Below are positions 9,901 through 17,970 of a DNA stretch of 64,000 nt, one piece after another (position 1 is the first letter of the stretch; each line of letters begins with the position of its first letter). A program made the translations under genes and the position numbers. Origin of the DNA: Hyphomicrobiales bacterium (GTDB lineage: Bacteria; Pseudomonadota; Alphaproteobacteria; Rhizobiales; Ancalomicrobiaceae); NCBI GenBank assembly GCA_021286855.1, contig JAJTBO010000004.1:111539-175538 (forward strand), written 5' to 3'. The notes under the pieces were generated by a model. The model was not told the origin of the DNA. It was given only the letters and a program-made list of their open reading frames with translations, and did no database searches.

Positions 9901-10899
9901 CGCCGGCGGAACTGGGACGCGGTTCAGGTCATCGTCGATTTCGCGGCGGCGAGAGACCGTCTGCTTGGCACCGTCGATCCCGATCTGCTCTGGCATCTGC
10001 GGGATCGGAGCGGCGGGGATCGCCACTCGGACCGTGCGCCGATCGAACTGACTGCCGAACAGCTCCAATGGATCATCGAGACGTTCCGTGGTCTCTGGCC
10101 CGTCGTGGGCCATCCCTTGAGCGGATATGGCGACACCAACCCCTGGGACGCCACCGACTACCTCAATGGCCTCATCGCTCGCCTCGGCGAGGACACCTCC
10201 GACAAGGCGACCCGGGCGCTCGAAGCGTTGCGGGACACGCCGACGGACGGCTACACAGATCGCATCAAGGCCGTGCTCGCCGAGCAGCGCGCCAAGCGCG
10301 TCGAACAGATCTACGTCCCGCCGAAGGTCGCCGAGATCGGGGCGATCGTCGATGCCGGTCCGCCGACGACGGCGAGCGACCTGCAGGCCGTGATGCTGGA
10401 GACTCTGGCGATCGCTCAGAAGCAGTTGAAGGGCGACGACGTCGATTGGTATCGCGGCTTCTACCGCGAAGATGGGCGGCACAAGGACGAAGAACCGTGT
10501 CGCGACGAACTGATCAAGATGCTGCGGGCGATCGACGGCACGCTCGAATACATCCCCGAACTGCATGTCGCCGACGACAAGCGGGTCGACATCGTCGCGC
10601 GTGTCGACCGTCAGCCGATCCTGCCGATCGAGATCAAGGGAACGTGGCACGACAAGCTGTGGACGGCTGCCGACGATCAGTTGAACCACCAATATGTCGA
10701 AGATTGGCGCGCCGAGCGCGGCATCTACCTCGTCCTATGGTTCGGCGGGGGAACGCCCATTACGAAGCCGCCAACGGGGATCGCGACGCCGACGGCGCCT
10801 GAGGACCTGCGTCGGGCTCTGGTCGCGACGAGTCGCGCGGCAAGGGACGGCCTCGTCGCCGTGGTCGTCCTCGATCTCACACGGCCGACGGCGTCGTGA
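6901..10899 (+). CDS. STAND-like NTPase with C-terminal PD-(D/E)XK nuclease-like domain
   Basis: About 1,332 residues from ATG 6901; an in-frame GTG at 6841 is the alternative start. Walker A AEPGMGKTA lies at residues 46-54 and Walker B VIDALDE at 90-96, a NACHT/STAND-style pair. The sequence SCRVADWQA follows at the usual place of an arginine-bearing sensor. The middle, about 250-1150, is largely helical and looks like a sensor-repeat region. Near the C terminus, KRVDIVA (Asp1230) followed by LPIEIKGTW (Glu1244, Lys1246) and then a DQLNHQY segment match the PD-(D/E)XK nuclease core. In known Avs proteins with such nucleases the effector is usually N-terminal, so this order is notable. It lies 123 nt downstream of the helicase on the same strand. 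Family assignment is by motif only. Probable role: pathogen-sensing NTPase that cleaves nucleic acid when triggered. Confidence 0.7.
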   Translation: MPLREYEGAVIYVPRKLWYQKPGDDDRTIVAEDELPGRSKAIVVLAEPGMGKTALLARLAKVGGTVSCTARKLINTHDPAKLVGNATKLVIDALDEVAANLEGAAVDRVVQKLDAVGNPPFILSCRVADWQAATSAQTIKEMYGEDPLIVHLLPLERDDQIAILADEVGVARSEELLAHFEAFDLDLLGNPQTLLMIARLSAEEALPTTKGDLFEKAVDRLWCEHREGRGATELDRETALDAAGAAFATLILTGSSAIVRHGAAHVGEGELAFAEVDRLAGGNLARILGSRLFEGGQDSFTYWHRRIGEFLGARWLAKRADTPVKRRRLLHLFQSRGLVPASLRGLHAWLARDPKLARAVIATDPMGIVEYGDADALTPEQARQLFDALRRHASENPDFWRWEGFRARALVSTALHDEIEAVLRDRSTPFDLRALIAEQFVDATPTARHRDTLRERLLDRDEVFAIRHLAAQALTTLTDEDWPTLLEELRQQGTESSTRLAFEWIQRNGFDGLSDVRVVETLLAYDGLTLAAVPEEEGRRGTARYLRFAEKVPTERLDGLIETLTAYTELLLPEHPDLEAYDLIGCAHDLIRRRLELGPVEALRLWAWLTPYRNGRSYLPDHEKAITEWIRDHDDVRRAIQRHVLLNEPNEGRWLNLSRLTRASPGLDLSESDVVALLGTLDPTNAADLRWRELLQLIPNDENRGRAARAAAAPFAAHDPALEAWLVALAVPKVPEWKAESDAHEVKRREELEARFADQRKEFLEGIDRLRAGEHRFVRGPALAYLKLLHDIGQKCPAHERVAEWLGEELAEAARQGFEAHLMKPLSRSDLRRLAVHFGCERRWRGGRRLENTSYIVVAGLAERVRLRDDPFSDLDDRVLSLGLFAVWSYSLEVFAELPGLGARIEAELRRRGVLEQAIRLFFGAQFKQHRTHVSHLYGLMRSEVDGSLVNELALMWLRECADLHHESEEELIDRALRSTHRLDFIEIGTARRALALTDERRRNWDAVQVIVDFAAARDRLLGTVDPDLLWHLRDRSGGDRHSDRAPIELTAEQLQWIIETFRGLWPVVGHPLSGYGDTNPWDATDYLNGLIARLGEDTSDKATRALEALRDTPTDGYTDRIKAVLAEQRAKRVEQIYVPPKVAEIGAIVDAGPPTTASDLQAVMLETLAIAQKQLKGDDVDWYRGFYREDGRHKDEEPCRDELIKMLRAIDGTLEYIPELHVADDKRVDIVARVDRQPILPIEIKGTWHDKLWTAADDQLNHQYVEDWRAERGIYLVLWFGGGTPITKPPTGIATPTAPEDLRRALVATSRAARDGLVAVVVLDLTRPTAS

Positions 10900-11052
10900 C
10901 CGTCTCCGGGGCTTCTCTCGTCACGCGGCCGCAGGCTGTTCTTTCGACTGGACTTCCGCCGGCAGTAGAGCGGTAGTGCATTGCGGCTGCGGGGAAACGA
11001 GCCGCGGGGCGGCCTCGGAACCATCTCGGTCCGGGGCTCGGGGTGGTGCGAA

Positions 11053-11071
11053 GCGACGCATCCTGCGTCGC
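11053..11071. promoter_or_regulatory. Perfect 8-bp inverted repeat upstream of the recombinase module
   Basis: GCGACGCA-TCC-TGCGTCGC, with a 3-nt spacer, lies in the 190-bp gap after the STAND gene and ends 18 bp before the DUF3489 start codon. It could be an operator or a 5' leader hairpin. No T-run follows, so it is not an obvious terminator. Nothing else recognisable is seen in the gap. Confidence 0.4.
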
Positions 11072-11089
11072 GCGAACCCGAGGCCCCAC

Positions 11090-11440
11090 ATGCCCCGCCA
11101 GACCCGCTCCATCAACCCCAACCCCGAAGTCGAACCGACTGTGGTCATCGCCGAGATCGATGGCGTCGGCGCACCGGCCGAATCTCAGCGCGAGCCGACG
11201 CCCGTACTCGCGCAACCAGTCGCGTCGCCTCAGCCACCCGCCGGCAAGCTCGGCCAGATCTACCGTCTGATCGCCGCCGTCGGCGGCGCGACCGTCGACG
11301 ACCTCGTCGCCGCCACCGGTTGGCAGCCGCACACCATCCGCGCCGCCTTCAGCCGCCTGCGCCGGCGCGGCTTGCCCGTCGTCCTCGCCACCGATGCCGA
11401 AGGTCGCAAGGCCTATCGGCTCGACGTCCGGGAGGGCTGA
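11090..11440 (+). CDS. DUF3489 family small DNA-binding-like protein
   Basis: 116 residues. The first half is disordered and Pro/Glu-rich. The second half (about 55-112) reads as a winged-helix-like domain, with GQIYRLIAAVGGATVDDLVAATGW then TIRAAFSRLRRRG, typical of DUF3489. In alphaproteobacterial phages and islands this family is regularly encoded just before DUF2924 and a large serine recombinase, as here. The DUF2924 gene starts 3 nt after the stop. Inference: transcriptional or accessory factor for the recombinase. Confidence 0.8.
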   Translation: MPRQTRSINPNPEVEPTVVIAEIDGVGAPAESQREPTPVLAQPVASPQPPAGKLGQIYRLIAAVGGATVDDLVAATGWQPHTIRAAFSRLRRRGLPVVLATDAEGRKAYRLDVREG

Positions 11441-11443
11441 GTC

Positions 11444-12061
11444 ATGTTGCTGGACGTCACCACGGCCTTCGATCGGCAGCTCCCGTCCGAGGCGACCGAT
11501 CGCTCTCGCTCGGTCGAGGTCAACTCGACCCGCCGGTCGCGGTCCACCGACCTGCGGGCCGAACTGCCCGCCCGGCTCGCCGCCCTCGGCACGATGGAGC
11601 GCGACGACCTCGTCAGCGAATGGCGACGACTGTTCCGGGTGCCCCCGCCCGACCGCATCCGGCGCGAACTCCTCGAACTCGCCATCGCCTGGAAGCTCCA
11701 GGAGAAGGCCCTCGGCGGGCTGAAGAAGGCGGTGGCCACCGAACTGCGCGGCCTCGCCGAGGCGCTCGCCACCACCGGCGACATCCGCCGGGTGAAGACC
11801 CCGAAGCTCAAGCCGGGCGCCCGCCTGGTCCGCGAATGGGGTGGCGCCACCCACGAGGTTACGGTCGTCGACGGCGGATATCTCTGGAACGGCGAGGTTC
11901 GGAAGTCGCTCTCGGCGATCGCCGAGGAGATCACCGGCGCTCACTGGTCGGGGCCGCGCTTCTTCGGCCTCACCACGAGGGCGAAGCCGGCTGCGGGAGG
12001 CTCGGTCGGCGATGTTTCGGCGACTGAGGACACTGACGACGAGGAGGACGGCGATGCGTAA
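11444..12061 (+). CDS. DUF2924 family protein, partner of the serine recombinase
   Basis: 205 residues. The conserved DUF2924 core is visible as LVSEWRRLFRVPPPD, then RRELLELAIAWKLQEKA and the later GARLVREWGG. The last part is acidic (EDTDDEEDGD). The gene overlaps the recombinase start by 8 nt, implying translational coupling. The function of DUF2924 is not established. Its persistent link to large serine recombinases suggests an accessory, perhaps directionality or binding, role. Confidence 0.82.
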   Translation: MLLDVTTAFDRQLPSEATDRSRSVEVNSTRRSRSTDLRAELPARLAALGTMERDDLVSEWRRLFRVPPPDRIRRELLELAIAWKLQEKALGGLKKAVATELRGLAEALATTGDIRRVKTPKLKPGARLVREWGGATHEVTVVDGGYLWNGEVRKSLSAIAEEITGAHWSGPRFFGLTTRAKPAAGGSVGDVSATEDTDDEEDGDA

Positions 12062-13862
12062 GCCGACCAAGCCGCCGAACGCGGCATCGACGGCGAAGGC
12101 CTCTGTCGTCCGCTGCGCCGTCTACACCCGCAAGTCCTCGGAAGAGGGTCTCGAGCAGAGCTTCAACTCGCTCGACGCCCAGCGCGAGGCCTGCGAGGCC
12201 TATGTCGCCAGCCAGAAGTCGGAAGGGTGGGTAGTTCTGCCGCAGATGTACGACGACGGCGGCATCTCCGGCGGCACCATGGATCGGCCGGCACTTCAGC
12301 GCCTCCTCGCCGACATCGAGGCCGGGCTGATCGACACGGTCGTCGTCTACAAGGTCGATCGCCTCACCCGGTCCCTCGGCGACTTCGCCAAGATCGTCGA
12401 GGTGTTCGACGCGGCCTCCGTCTCCTTCGTGTCGGTGACGCAGTCGTTCAACACCACCACTTCGATGGGGCGGCTGACGCTCAACATGCTGCTCTCCTTC
12501 GCCCAGTTCGAGCGAGAGGTCACGGGCGAGCGCATCCGCGACAAGATCGCCGCCTCGAAGGCGAAAGGCATGTGGATGGGTGGCCGTCCGCCGCTCGGCT
12601 ACGAGGTCCGCGACCGCAAGCTCGAGATCGTCGAGGCGGAGGCCGAGACGGTTCGGCACATCTTCACCCGCTACGCCGAACTCGGCTCGGTCCTCGATCT
12701 GTGGGACGAACTGGCCGCGGCCGGCATCAGCGCCAAGCGCCACGTTTCGGTCGCCGGCAACGTCACAGGCGGGGGAACGCTCGGCCGAGGGGCTCTCTAT
12801 CACCTGCTCCAGAACCGGCTCTATCGCGGTGAGATCGACCACAAGGGCACGATCCATCCCGGTGAGCACGAGGCGATCGTCGGTCAAGATCTCTGGAACC
12901 GGGTGCAGGCAGTTCTCGCCGAAAATCGCATCGAGCGGGCCGTTCGCTCCGACGCCGCCTCGCCCAGTCTGCTCGCCGGCCTCGTCCGGGACGAAGACGG
13001 CATCCCGTTGACGCCGACCCACGCCAACAAGAAAGGCCGACGCTACCGCTACTACGTCAGCCACGATCTGATCGCCGGGCGGAAGTCACCGGCGGCAGCG
13101 GAAAGCGCAGAGCAGCCGCGTCGCCGGACCTCGGCCCGCCGGATCCCGGCGACCGATCTGGAGAACATCGTCGAAGGCCGCCTCACCGAATTCCTCAGCG
13201 ACGCGTCGGTGATCGACGCTGTCGTCGCACCCCGGGCGCGGGACATCGACGAGCGGCAGCGGTTGGTCGCGCGGGCTGGTGAACTCGCCGGGGCTTGGAC
13301 GACCCTCGCCCCGGCCGAGAAGGTCGCGATCATTCATCGGTTGGTGAAGGCGATCGCGGTGACCATGGAGACCGTCGACATCACCATCGGCGCCGACGCC
13401 GTTCTCGCCTTGGCTCGCTGTCGGGCCGACCGCATCGCCATGCCCGATCGCAAGTCCGGGCGCCGAGCGCTCGACGAAGCGGAGGGCGAGACCCTCACGC
13501 TCACCGTCCCGGCGATGCTGAAGCGGGTGGGGATGGAAATGCGGCATCTGGTCGAAGCACCTCGGGATCGCGACGCCCGCAAGCCCGACCGCAGTCTGCT
13601 ACGGCTCCTCGCACGCGCCCACCGCTTCCGCGACCTGATCCTGCGCGGAGACGGCCAGTCGATCGCCGAACTCGCCGACGAGACCGGCGTCACCCGACCC
13701 TACTTCTCGCGCATCGTCCGGCTCGGCTTCCTGGCTCCCGACATCACCACGGCGATCCTCGACGGGCGCCAGCCGATCGACCTTTCGGCCAAACAGCTGT
13801 CGATCACCACCGACCTGGCGAAGGACTGGTCGGAGCAGCGACGCGAACTCGGGTTCGGGTGA
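12054..13862 (+). CDS. Large serine recombinase (site-specific integrase/resolvase)
   Basis: 602 residues. The N-terminal resolvase domain has the nucleophile in YTRKSS (Ser28), then DDGGISGG and VVVYKVDRLTRS with the catalytic arginines, and the E helix ending in GERIRDKIAASKAKGMWMGG. A Recombinase domain follows (LGYEV to about 310), then a C-terminal region with an HTH-like element near 545-575 (SIAELADETGVTRPYFSRIVRL). Length and order match large serine integrases that mobilise phages and genomic islands. The zinc-ribbon Cys pairs of the classic type are not obvious. It sits next to a tRNA gene and is followed by a terminator, consistent with the right end of an integrated island. Confidence 0.92.
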   Translation: MRKPTKPPNAASTAKASVVRCAVYTRKSSEEGLEQSFNSLDAQREACEAYVASQKSEGWVVLPQMYDDGGISGGTMDRPALQRLLADIEAGLIDTVVVYKVDRLTRSLGDFAKIVEVFDAASVSFVSVTQSFNTTTSMGRLTLNMLLSFAQFEREVTGERIRDKIAASKAKGMWMGGRPPLGYEVRDRKLEIVEAEAETVRHIFTRYAELGSVLDLWDELAAAGISAKRHVSVAGNVTGGGTLGRGALYHLLQNRLYRGEIDHKGTIHPGEHEAIVGQDLWNRVQAVLAENRIERAVRSDAASPSLLAGLVRDEDGIPLTPTHANKKGRRYRYYVSHDLIAGRKSPAAAESAEQPRRRTSARRIPATDLENIVEGRLTEFLSDASVIDAVVAPRARDIDERQRLVARAGELAGAWTTLAPAEKVAIIHRLVKAIAVTMETVDITIGADAVLALARCRADRIAMPDRKSGRRALDEAEGETLTLTVPAMLKRVGMEMRHLVEAPRDRDARKPDRSLLRLLARAHRFRDLILRGDGQSIAELADETGVTRPYFSRIVRLGFLAPDITTAILDGRQPIDLSAKQLSITTDLAKDWSEQRRELGFG

Positions 13863-14184
13863 TCCGCGCTCCGACGCCACTCGATCATCGAAACACCAAC
13901 CCCGCCGACTCGGGCGGGGTTTCTCGTTCCGCTGGCCGACCCCGAAGGGGGCGCAGCATCAGAATCCGCTGCGTGCAGCGAAAACCTCGGCAGGAACTGA
14001 CATTTGCAAAGGGTACCACCAAACCGGCCTCGAGAGATATTCGGGCAGGCCGGGCGACGATTCCGGTACCGAATGGGTCTCGTGGTCCCGCGGCCCGATG
14101 GTGGGGGCGACAAGCCTCTGAAGGCTCGGGACTATTTGCTGGTCCTGCCACAAAATGAAATTCATCAATAAAATCAATATGTTA
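13863..14184. other. Gene-free stretch between recombinase and tRNA-Ser
   Basis: 322 bp. It holds the terminator at 13900-13923. The last 35 bp (about 14150-14184) turn abruptly AT-rich and lie just downstream of tRNA-Ser on its own strand, so they may hold its transcription end. A right attachment site of the island is expected here or inside the tRNA. I see no duplicated tRNA fragment in the window that would define it. Confidence 0.5.
13900..13923 (+). terminator. Rho-independent terminator after the recombinase
   Basis: CCCCGCC at 13900-13906 pairs with GGCGGGG at 13913-13919 around a 6-nt loop and is followed by TTTCT. It lies 38 nt after the recombinase stop. Confidence 0.75.
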
Positions 14185-14274
<90 letters not shown>

Positions 14275-14607
14275 GCGTGAGAGCTCCGGTCGACGAGCGA
14301 CCGTCCCTATACACAGCCCCTTTCCACGACACAAGGGCTTCGGGGAAAAAGTCCGCCTCCGATCGCGCCTCTCCACAAGCGCGCTCGATCGCCTCCTGCG
14401 CTCCGACGGAGCGCCGACGAAGGGCCGCCCCGTCGCCCCATCGGCGCGCCGCGACGGATGCGCAGACCGGGCGCAGGCGACGCCATGCGCCTCGCCGCCC
14501 GCGCGCGTCGCATCCGGCGAGGGGGCGCGGCGGGCTCGACCCTGCGATGCGGACGAACGGACGGCGGCGTCTGGCGAAGACGCCGCGTCCGCCCTATGGT
14601 GGGCCCC
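14275..14607. other. Gene-free stretch between tRNA-Ser and the moeB-like gene
   Basis: 333 bp, very GC-rich. It must hold the promoter of tRNA-Ser (leftward) and that of the moeB-like gene (rightward). No convincing -35/-10 pair, repeat or small gene is seen. A frame-open extension of the moeB-like gene to 14458 is Arg/Ala-rich and probably not translated. Confidence 0.5.
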
Positions 14608-15387
14608 ATGTTCAGCGAAGACGAACTCGAACGCTACGCTCGCCACATCGTGCTCGCCGACGTCGGCGGCGCGGGGCAGCAGAAGCTCAAGGCGGCGCGG
14701 GTGTTGGCGATCGGGGCGGGCGGCCTCGGCGCGCCGATCCTGCACTATCTCGCCGCCGCCGGCGTCGGCGCGATCACGACGATCGACGACGACACGGTCT
14801 CGCTCTCCAATCTGCAGCGGCAGGTGATCCACGGCACGCCGGATCTCGGCCGGCCCAAGGTCGAGAGCGCGCGCGACGCCATCGCCCGGATCAATCCGCA
14901 TGTCGTGGTGACGCCGCTCGCGACCCGCTTCTCGCCGGAGAACGCGGCCGATCTCGTCGCCGCGCACGACGTCGTCGTCGACGGCTCCGACAATTTCGCG
15001 ACGCGGTTTCTCGCCGCCGACGCCGCCTTCGCGGTCGGCCGGCCGCTGGTCACCGCCGCCATCGCCGCCTTCGACGGCTCGGTGACGACCCTGAAGCCCT
15101 ACGAGCGCGGTCCGGACGGCGAATGGAACCCGAGCTGGCGGTGTCTGTTTCCCGCGCCGCCACCGCCGGGGCTGGCGCCTGCCTGCGCCGACGCCGGCAT
15201 CCTCGGCGCGGTCGCCGGCGTGCTCGGGACGCTGGCCGCGACCGAGGTTCTGAAGCTGATCACCGGCGTCGGCGAACCGCTGATCGGCCGGCTGCTGATG
15301 GTCGATCTGAAGTCGATGCGCTTCGAGACGATCGATTATCGGCGCGATCCGAAGACGGTCGCGCCGACCCTGCCGCTCGCCCCGTGA
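14608..15387 (+). CDS. moeB: HesA/MoeB/ThiF family adenylyltransferase
   Basis: 259 residues from ATG 14608 (MFSEDELERYARHIVL, the usual N terminus of the family); ATG 14596 in the same frame is possible. The nucleotide-binding loop is GAGGLGAPILHYLAAAG, followed by the acidic DDD and the NLQRQVIH segment conserved in E1-like enzymes. DGSDNFATRF and the CADAGILG element near the zinc site are typical of MoeB. The enzyme adenylates the C-terminal glycine of a sulfur-carrier protein (MoaD in molybdopterin synthesis, or ThiS) so that sulfur can be loaded. No rhodanese domain is attached. No moa or thi gene is adjacent, so MoeB versus ThiF is chosen by overall resemblance. It converges on pheA with a 4-nt gap. 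Confidence 0.85.
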   Translation: MFSEDELERYARHIVLADVGGAGQQKLKAARVLAIGAGGLGAPILHYLAAAGVGAITTIDDDTVSLSNLQRQVIHGTPDLGRPKVESARDAIARINPHVVVTPLATRFSPENAADLVAAHDVVVDGSDNFATRFLAADAAFAVGRPLVTAAIAAFDGSVTTLKPYERGPDGEWNPSWRCLFPAPPPPGLAPACADAGILGAVAGVLGTLAATEVLKLITGVGEPLIGRLLMVDLKSMRFETIDYRRDPKTVAPTLPLAP

Positions 15388-15391
15388 GGTC

Positions 15392-16279
15392 TCACATGCC
15401 GCGCACCTGCGGGCGGCGCGAGCGCAGCTCGGGCGCGCGCATGGTCTCGCGCCAGGGCGCGGCGCGGTAGACGCCGAGGATCCGGTAATCGGCGAAGAAG
15501 CCGAGCTCCTCGAGCGCGTTGGCGAGGCCGCGCTCGCTCGGATGGCCTTCGACGTCGGCGAGGAACTGGGTCGCGGTGAAATGACCGTCGACCATGTAGC
15601 TCTCGAGCTTGACCATGTTGATGCCGTTGGTCGCGAAACCGCCGAGCGCCTTGTAGAGCGCGGCGGGCACGTTGCGGACGTTGAAGACGAAGGTCGTCAT
15701 GATCGGACCGACGCCGGGGGCGGCGCGCAGATCGTCCTTGGAGAGGATGACGAAGCGGGTGGTGTTGTGATCCTGATCCTCGACGTCCTCCTTCAGGATG
15801 TCGAGGCCGTAGATCTCGGCGGCGAGCCGCGAGGCGATGGCGCCGCGGGCGATGTCGCCGGCCTGCGCGATCTCGCGCGCCGATCCGGCCGTGTCCGCGC
15901 CGACGACCGGCTTCAGGCCGAGGTCGCGCAGGTGTTCGCGGCACTGGCCGAGCGCCTGCGGGTGGCTCTGCACGGTCTTCAGGGTGGCGAGCGACGCGCC
16001 CTTCGGCGCCATCAGCTGATGGCGGATCGGCAGGAAGTACTCGCCGATGATGTGGAGATCGGAGCGCGGCAGCAGATGGTGGATGTCGGCGACGCGGCCG
16101 GCGATCGAGTTCTCGATCGGGATCATGCCGAGGTCGGCGGTTCCGTTCTCCAGCTCGGCGAAGCAGTCCTCGAAGGTCGCGCAGGGGATCGCCTCGAAAT
16201 CGGGATAGACCTCGCGGGCGGCGATGTGGGAGTTGGCTCCCGGTTCCCCCTGGAAGACGATCTTCTTGCGGCCGGTCAT
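15392..16279 (-). CDS. pheA: Prephenate dehydratase
   Basis: 295 residues. It converts prephenate to phenylpyruvate in phenylalanine synthesis. The catalytic domain begins with [13 protein letters not shown] and contains [11 protein letters not shown] and the HNTTRFVIL motif with the catalytic Thr. A C-terminal ACT domain (about 195-280) carries the Phe-binding [14 protein letters not shown] motif, so feedback inhibition by phenylalanine is expected. No chorismate mutase domain is fused, as is usual in alphaproteobacteria. The start overlaps the kdsB stop (ATGA), so the two are cotranscribed. Confidence 0.95.
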   Translation of the reverse strand: MTGRKKIVFQGEPGANSHIAAREVYPDFEAIPCATFEDCFAELENGTADLGMIPIENSIAGRVADIHHLLPRSDLHIIGEYFLPIRHQLMAPKGASLATLKTVQSHPQALGQCREHLRDLGLKPVVGADTAGSAREIAQAGDIARGAIASRLAAEIYGLDILKEDVEDQDHNTTRFVILSKDDLRAAPGVGPIMTTFVFNVRNVPAALYKALGGFATNGINMVKLESYMVDGHFTATQFLADVEGHPSERGLANALEELGFFADYRILGVYRAAPWRETMRAPELRSRRPQVRGM

Positions 16280-17049
16280 GACGGGTCCTCGACTGTCGGC
16301 GGATGAATACGGGCGGAGAGCAGGCGGCGGGCGCGCTCCAGATCCTCGGGCGTGTCGACGCCGAGCGGCACCGCGTCGACGAGGCTCACGTCGATGCGCA
16401 GGCCGTGTTCGAGGGCGCGCAGCTGCTCCAGCTTCTCACGCCGCTCGAGCGGCGAAGGCGGCAGCGAAACGAACTTCGCGAGCGCGGCGCGACGGTAGGC
16501 GTAGAGGCCGATGTGATGGAAGAGCGGCCCTTCGCCCCAGGGCGCCGTGGCGCGGGTGAAATAGAGGGCGCGCAGACGGCGGTCGCCGATCGGAGAGCCG
16601 ACCACCTTGACGACGTTCGGGTTGGTCTTCTCCTCGTCGCGGACGATCTCGGCGGCGAGCGTGGCGATGTCGACGTGCGGGTCGGCGAGCGGGGCGACGG
16701 CGGCGCGGATCGACGCCGGCTCGATGGTCGGCAGATCGCCCTGAAGGTTGACGACGACGTCCCGGCGGCCGTCCGGGTCGAGCCGGCCGAGCGCCTCGAA
16801 GATGCGATCGGAGCCGGAAGGATGGTCGGTCCGGGTCATCACCGCTTCGCCGCCGTGGTCCTTGACCGCGGCGAAGATGCGGTCGTCGTCGGTGGCGACG
16901 GCGACCGGACCGACGTCGGCCTCGCGGGCGCGTCGCCACACCTGGACGATCATCGGCGCGCCGGCGATCTCGGCCAGCGGCTTGCCGGGCAGGCGGGTCG
17001 CAGCGAGGCGAGCCGGGATCAGGACGAGGGGGGCGACGGCGGACGACAT
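16276..17049 (-). CDS. kdsB: 3-deoxy-manno-octulosonate cytidylyltransferase
   Basis: 257 residues. It activates KDO to CMP-KDO for lipopolysaccharide core assembly in the cytoplasm. The N terminus [21 protein letters not shown] contains the nucleotide-binding signature. [19 protein letters not shown] and VNLQGDLP are all characteristic KdsB motifs. It is the first gene of a kdsB-pheA pair with a 4-nt overlap, an arrangement common in Hyphomicrobiales. Confidence 0.95.
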   Translation of the reverse strand: MSSAVAPLVLIPARLAATRLPGKPLAEIAGAPMIVQVWRRAREADVGPVAVATDDDRIFAAVKDHGGEAVMTRTDHPSGSDRIFEALGRLDPDGRRDVVVNLQGDLPTIEPASIRAAVAPLADPHVDIATLAAEIVRDEEKTNPNVVKVVGSPIGDRRLRALYFTRATAPWGEGPLFHHIGLYAYRRAALAKFVSLPPSPLERREKLEQLRALEHGLRIDVSLVDAVPLGVDTPEDLERARRLLSARIHPPTVEDPS

Positions 17050-17246
17050 GGCGAAGCCTGGAAGAAAGGCGGAAAGCGAGCGTTCTTATAGATATGGACA
17101 GGCTCGAGGGAAAGCACGTAGTGTCCCCGTCGGACGTCGCCTCTCGGTCATGCGAGGCCGCCGCCGCGGGGACGCGGCGATCCGCGAGCGAGGCGCGACG
17201 TCGATCCGACGAGAGCAGGCGCGGCGGGCGCCAGGGCGGAGAGACC

Positions 17247-17789
17247 ATGGATTTTCACGAGATCAACAAATTCGCCGGAGCGCTGTTCGGCGCCGGCATC
17301 TGGGCGATGGTCGTCGGCATGACGTCGAACTTCATCTTCGAACCGGAAATGCCGGAGAAGCCCGGCTTCGCGGTGGCGGTCGGCGGTCAGGCCCCGGCCG
17401 GCGCGGCGAAGAAGGAAGAGCCGAAGGTCGCGCCGATCGCCGAACGGCTGAAGACGGCGGACGCGGCGGCCGGCAAGAAGGTGTTCTCCAAGTGCGCCTC
17501 CTGCCACACGCCCGACAAGGGCGGCGCGGCCAAGGTCGGCCCGAACCTGTGGGGCGTCGTCGGCGGACCGAAGGCGCACATGGAGGGCTTCAAGTATTCC
17601 GGCGGCATGGCCGATCGCGGCAAGGCCGGCGAGAAGTGGACCTTCGAGGACCTCGACCACTTCCTGACCAACCCGAAGGGCTTCGTCACCGGCACCGCGA
17701 TGGGCTTCGCCGGCCTCTCCGATCCGGGCGATCGCGCAGCCGTGATCGCCTATCTCAACTCGATGTCGGACGCCCCGCTCGCGCCGTGA
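17247..17789 (+). CDS. Membrane-anchored class I cytochrome c
   Basis: 180 residues, with GGCGGAGAG as the ribosome binding site. A hydrophobic N-terminal segment (about residues 10-30) serves as uncleaved signal anchor. A Pro/Ala/Lys linker follows, then a cytochrome c fold with the haem motif CASCH near residue 83 and the Met ligand probably in GTAMGFAGL. This layout resembles CycM/c552 of rhizobia, which carries electrons to the aa3-type terminal oxidase in the periplasm. Located divergently from kdsB; it is in the usual alphaproteobacterial neighbourhood of kdsB-pheA. Confidence 0.92.
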   Translation: MDFHEINKFAGALFGAGIWAMVVGMTSNFIFEPEMPEKPGFAVAVGGQAPAGAAKKEEPKVAPIAERLKTADAAAGKKVFSKCASCHTPDKGGAAKVGPNLWGVVGGPKAHMEGFKYSGGMADRGKAGEKWTFEDLDHFLTNPKGFVTGTAMGFAGLSDPGDRAAVIAYLNSMSDAPLAP

Positions 17790-17825
17790 GCGCGGCGAAA
17801 CGCCTCGATCTTCGCGACGTTTCGC

Positions 17826-17845
17826 GGCCGGGAGCGATCCCGGCC
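17826..17845 (+). terminator. Stem-loop after cytochrome c gene
   Basis: GGCCGGGA at 17826-17833 pairs perfectly with TCCCGGCC at 17838-17845 around GCGA. A weak T-rich stretch (GTCGTCGTTT) follows, so it is a probable terminator for the gene ending at 17789. Confidence 0.55.
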
Positions 17846-17970
17846 GTCGTCGTTTCGAAGCGTAGGACGTGGGCGGGGCGACGGGAGCGGCGGCTTCGGT
17901 ATATTCTCGCCCGAATCTTCTGGTCGTCTTCCCGGACGATCGCTGTTTCGCTCACGAGGACCCGCCGCCC

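Noticed and set aside
11053..11071. Terminator after the STAND gene
   Set aside because: The inverted repeat is perfect but has no following T-run and sits just before a start codon, so operator or leader hairpin is more likely.
14458..14607. N-terminal extension of the moeB-like protein
   Set aside because: The 50 added residues are Arg/Ala-rich and unlike family members; MFSEDELERYARHI at 14608 is the normal start.
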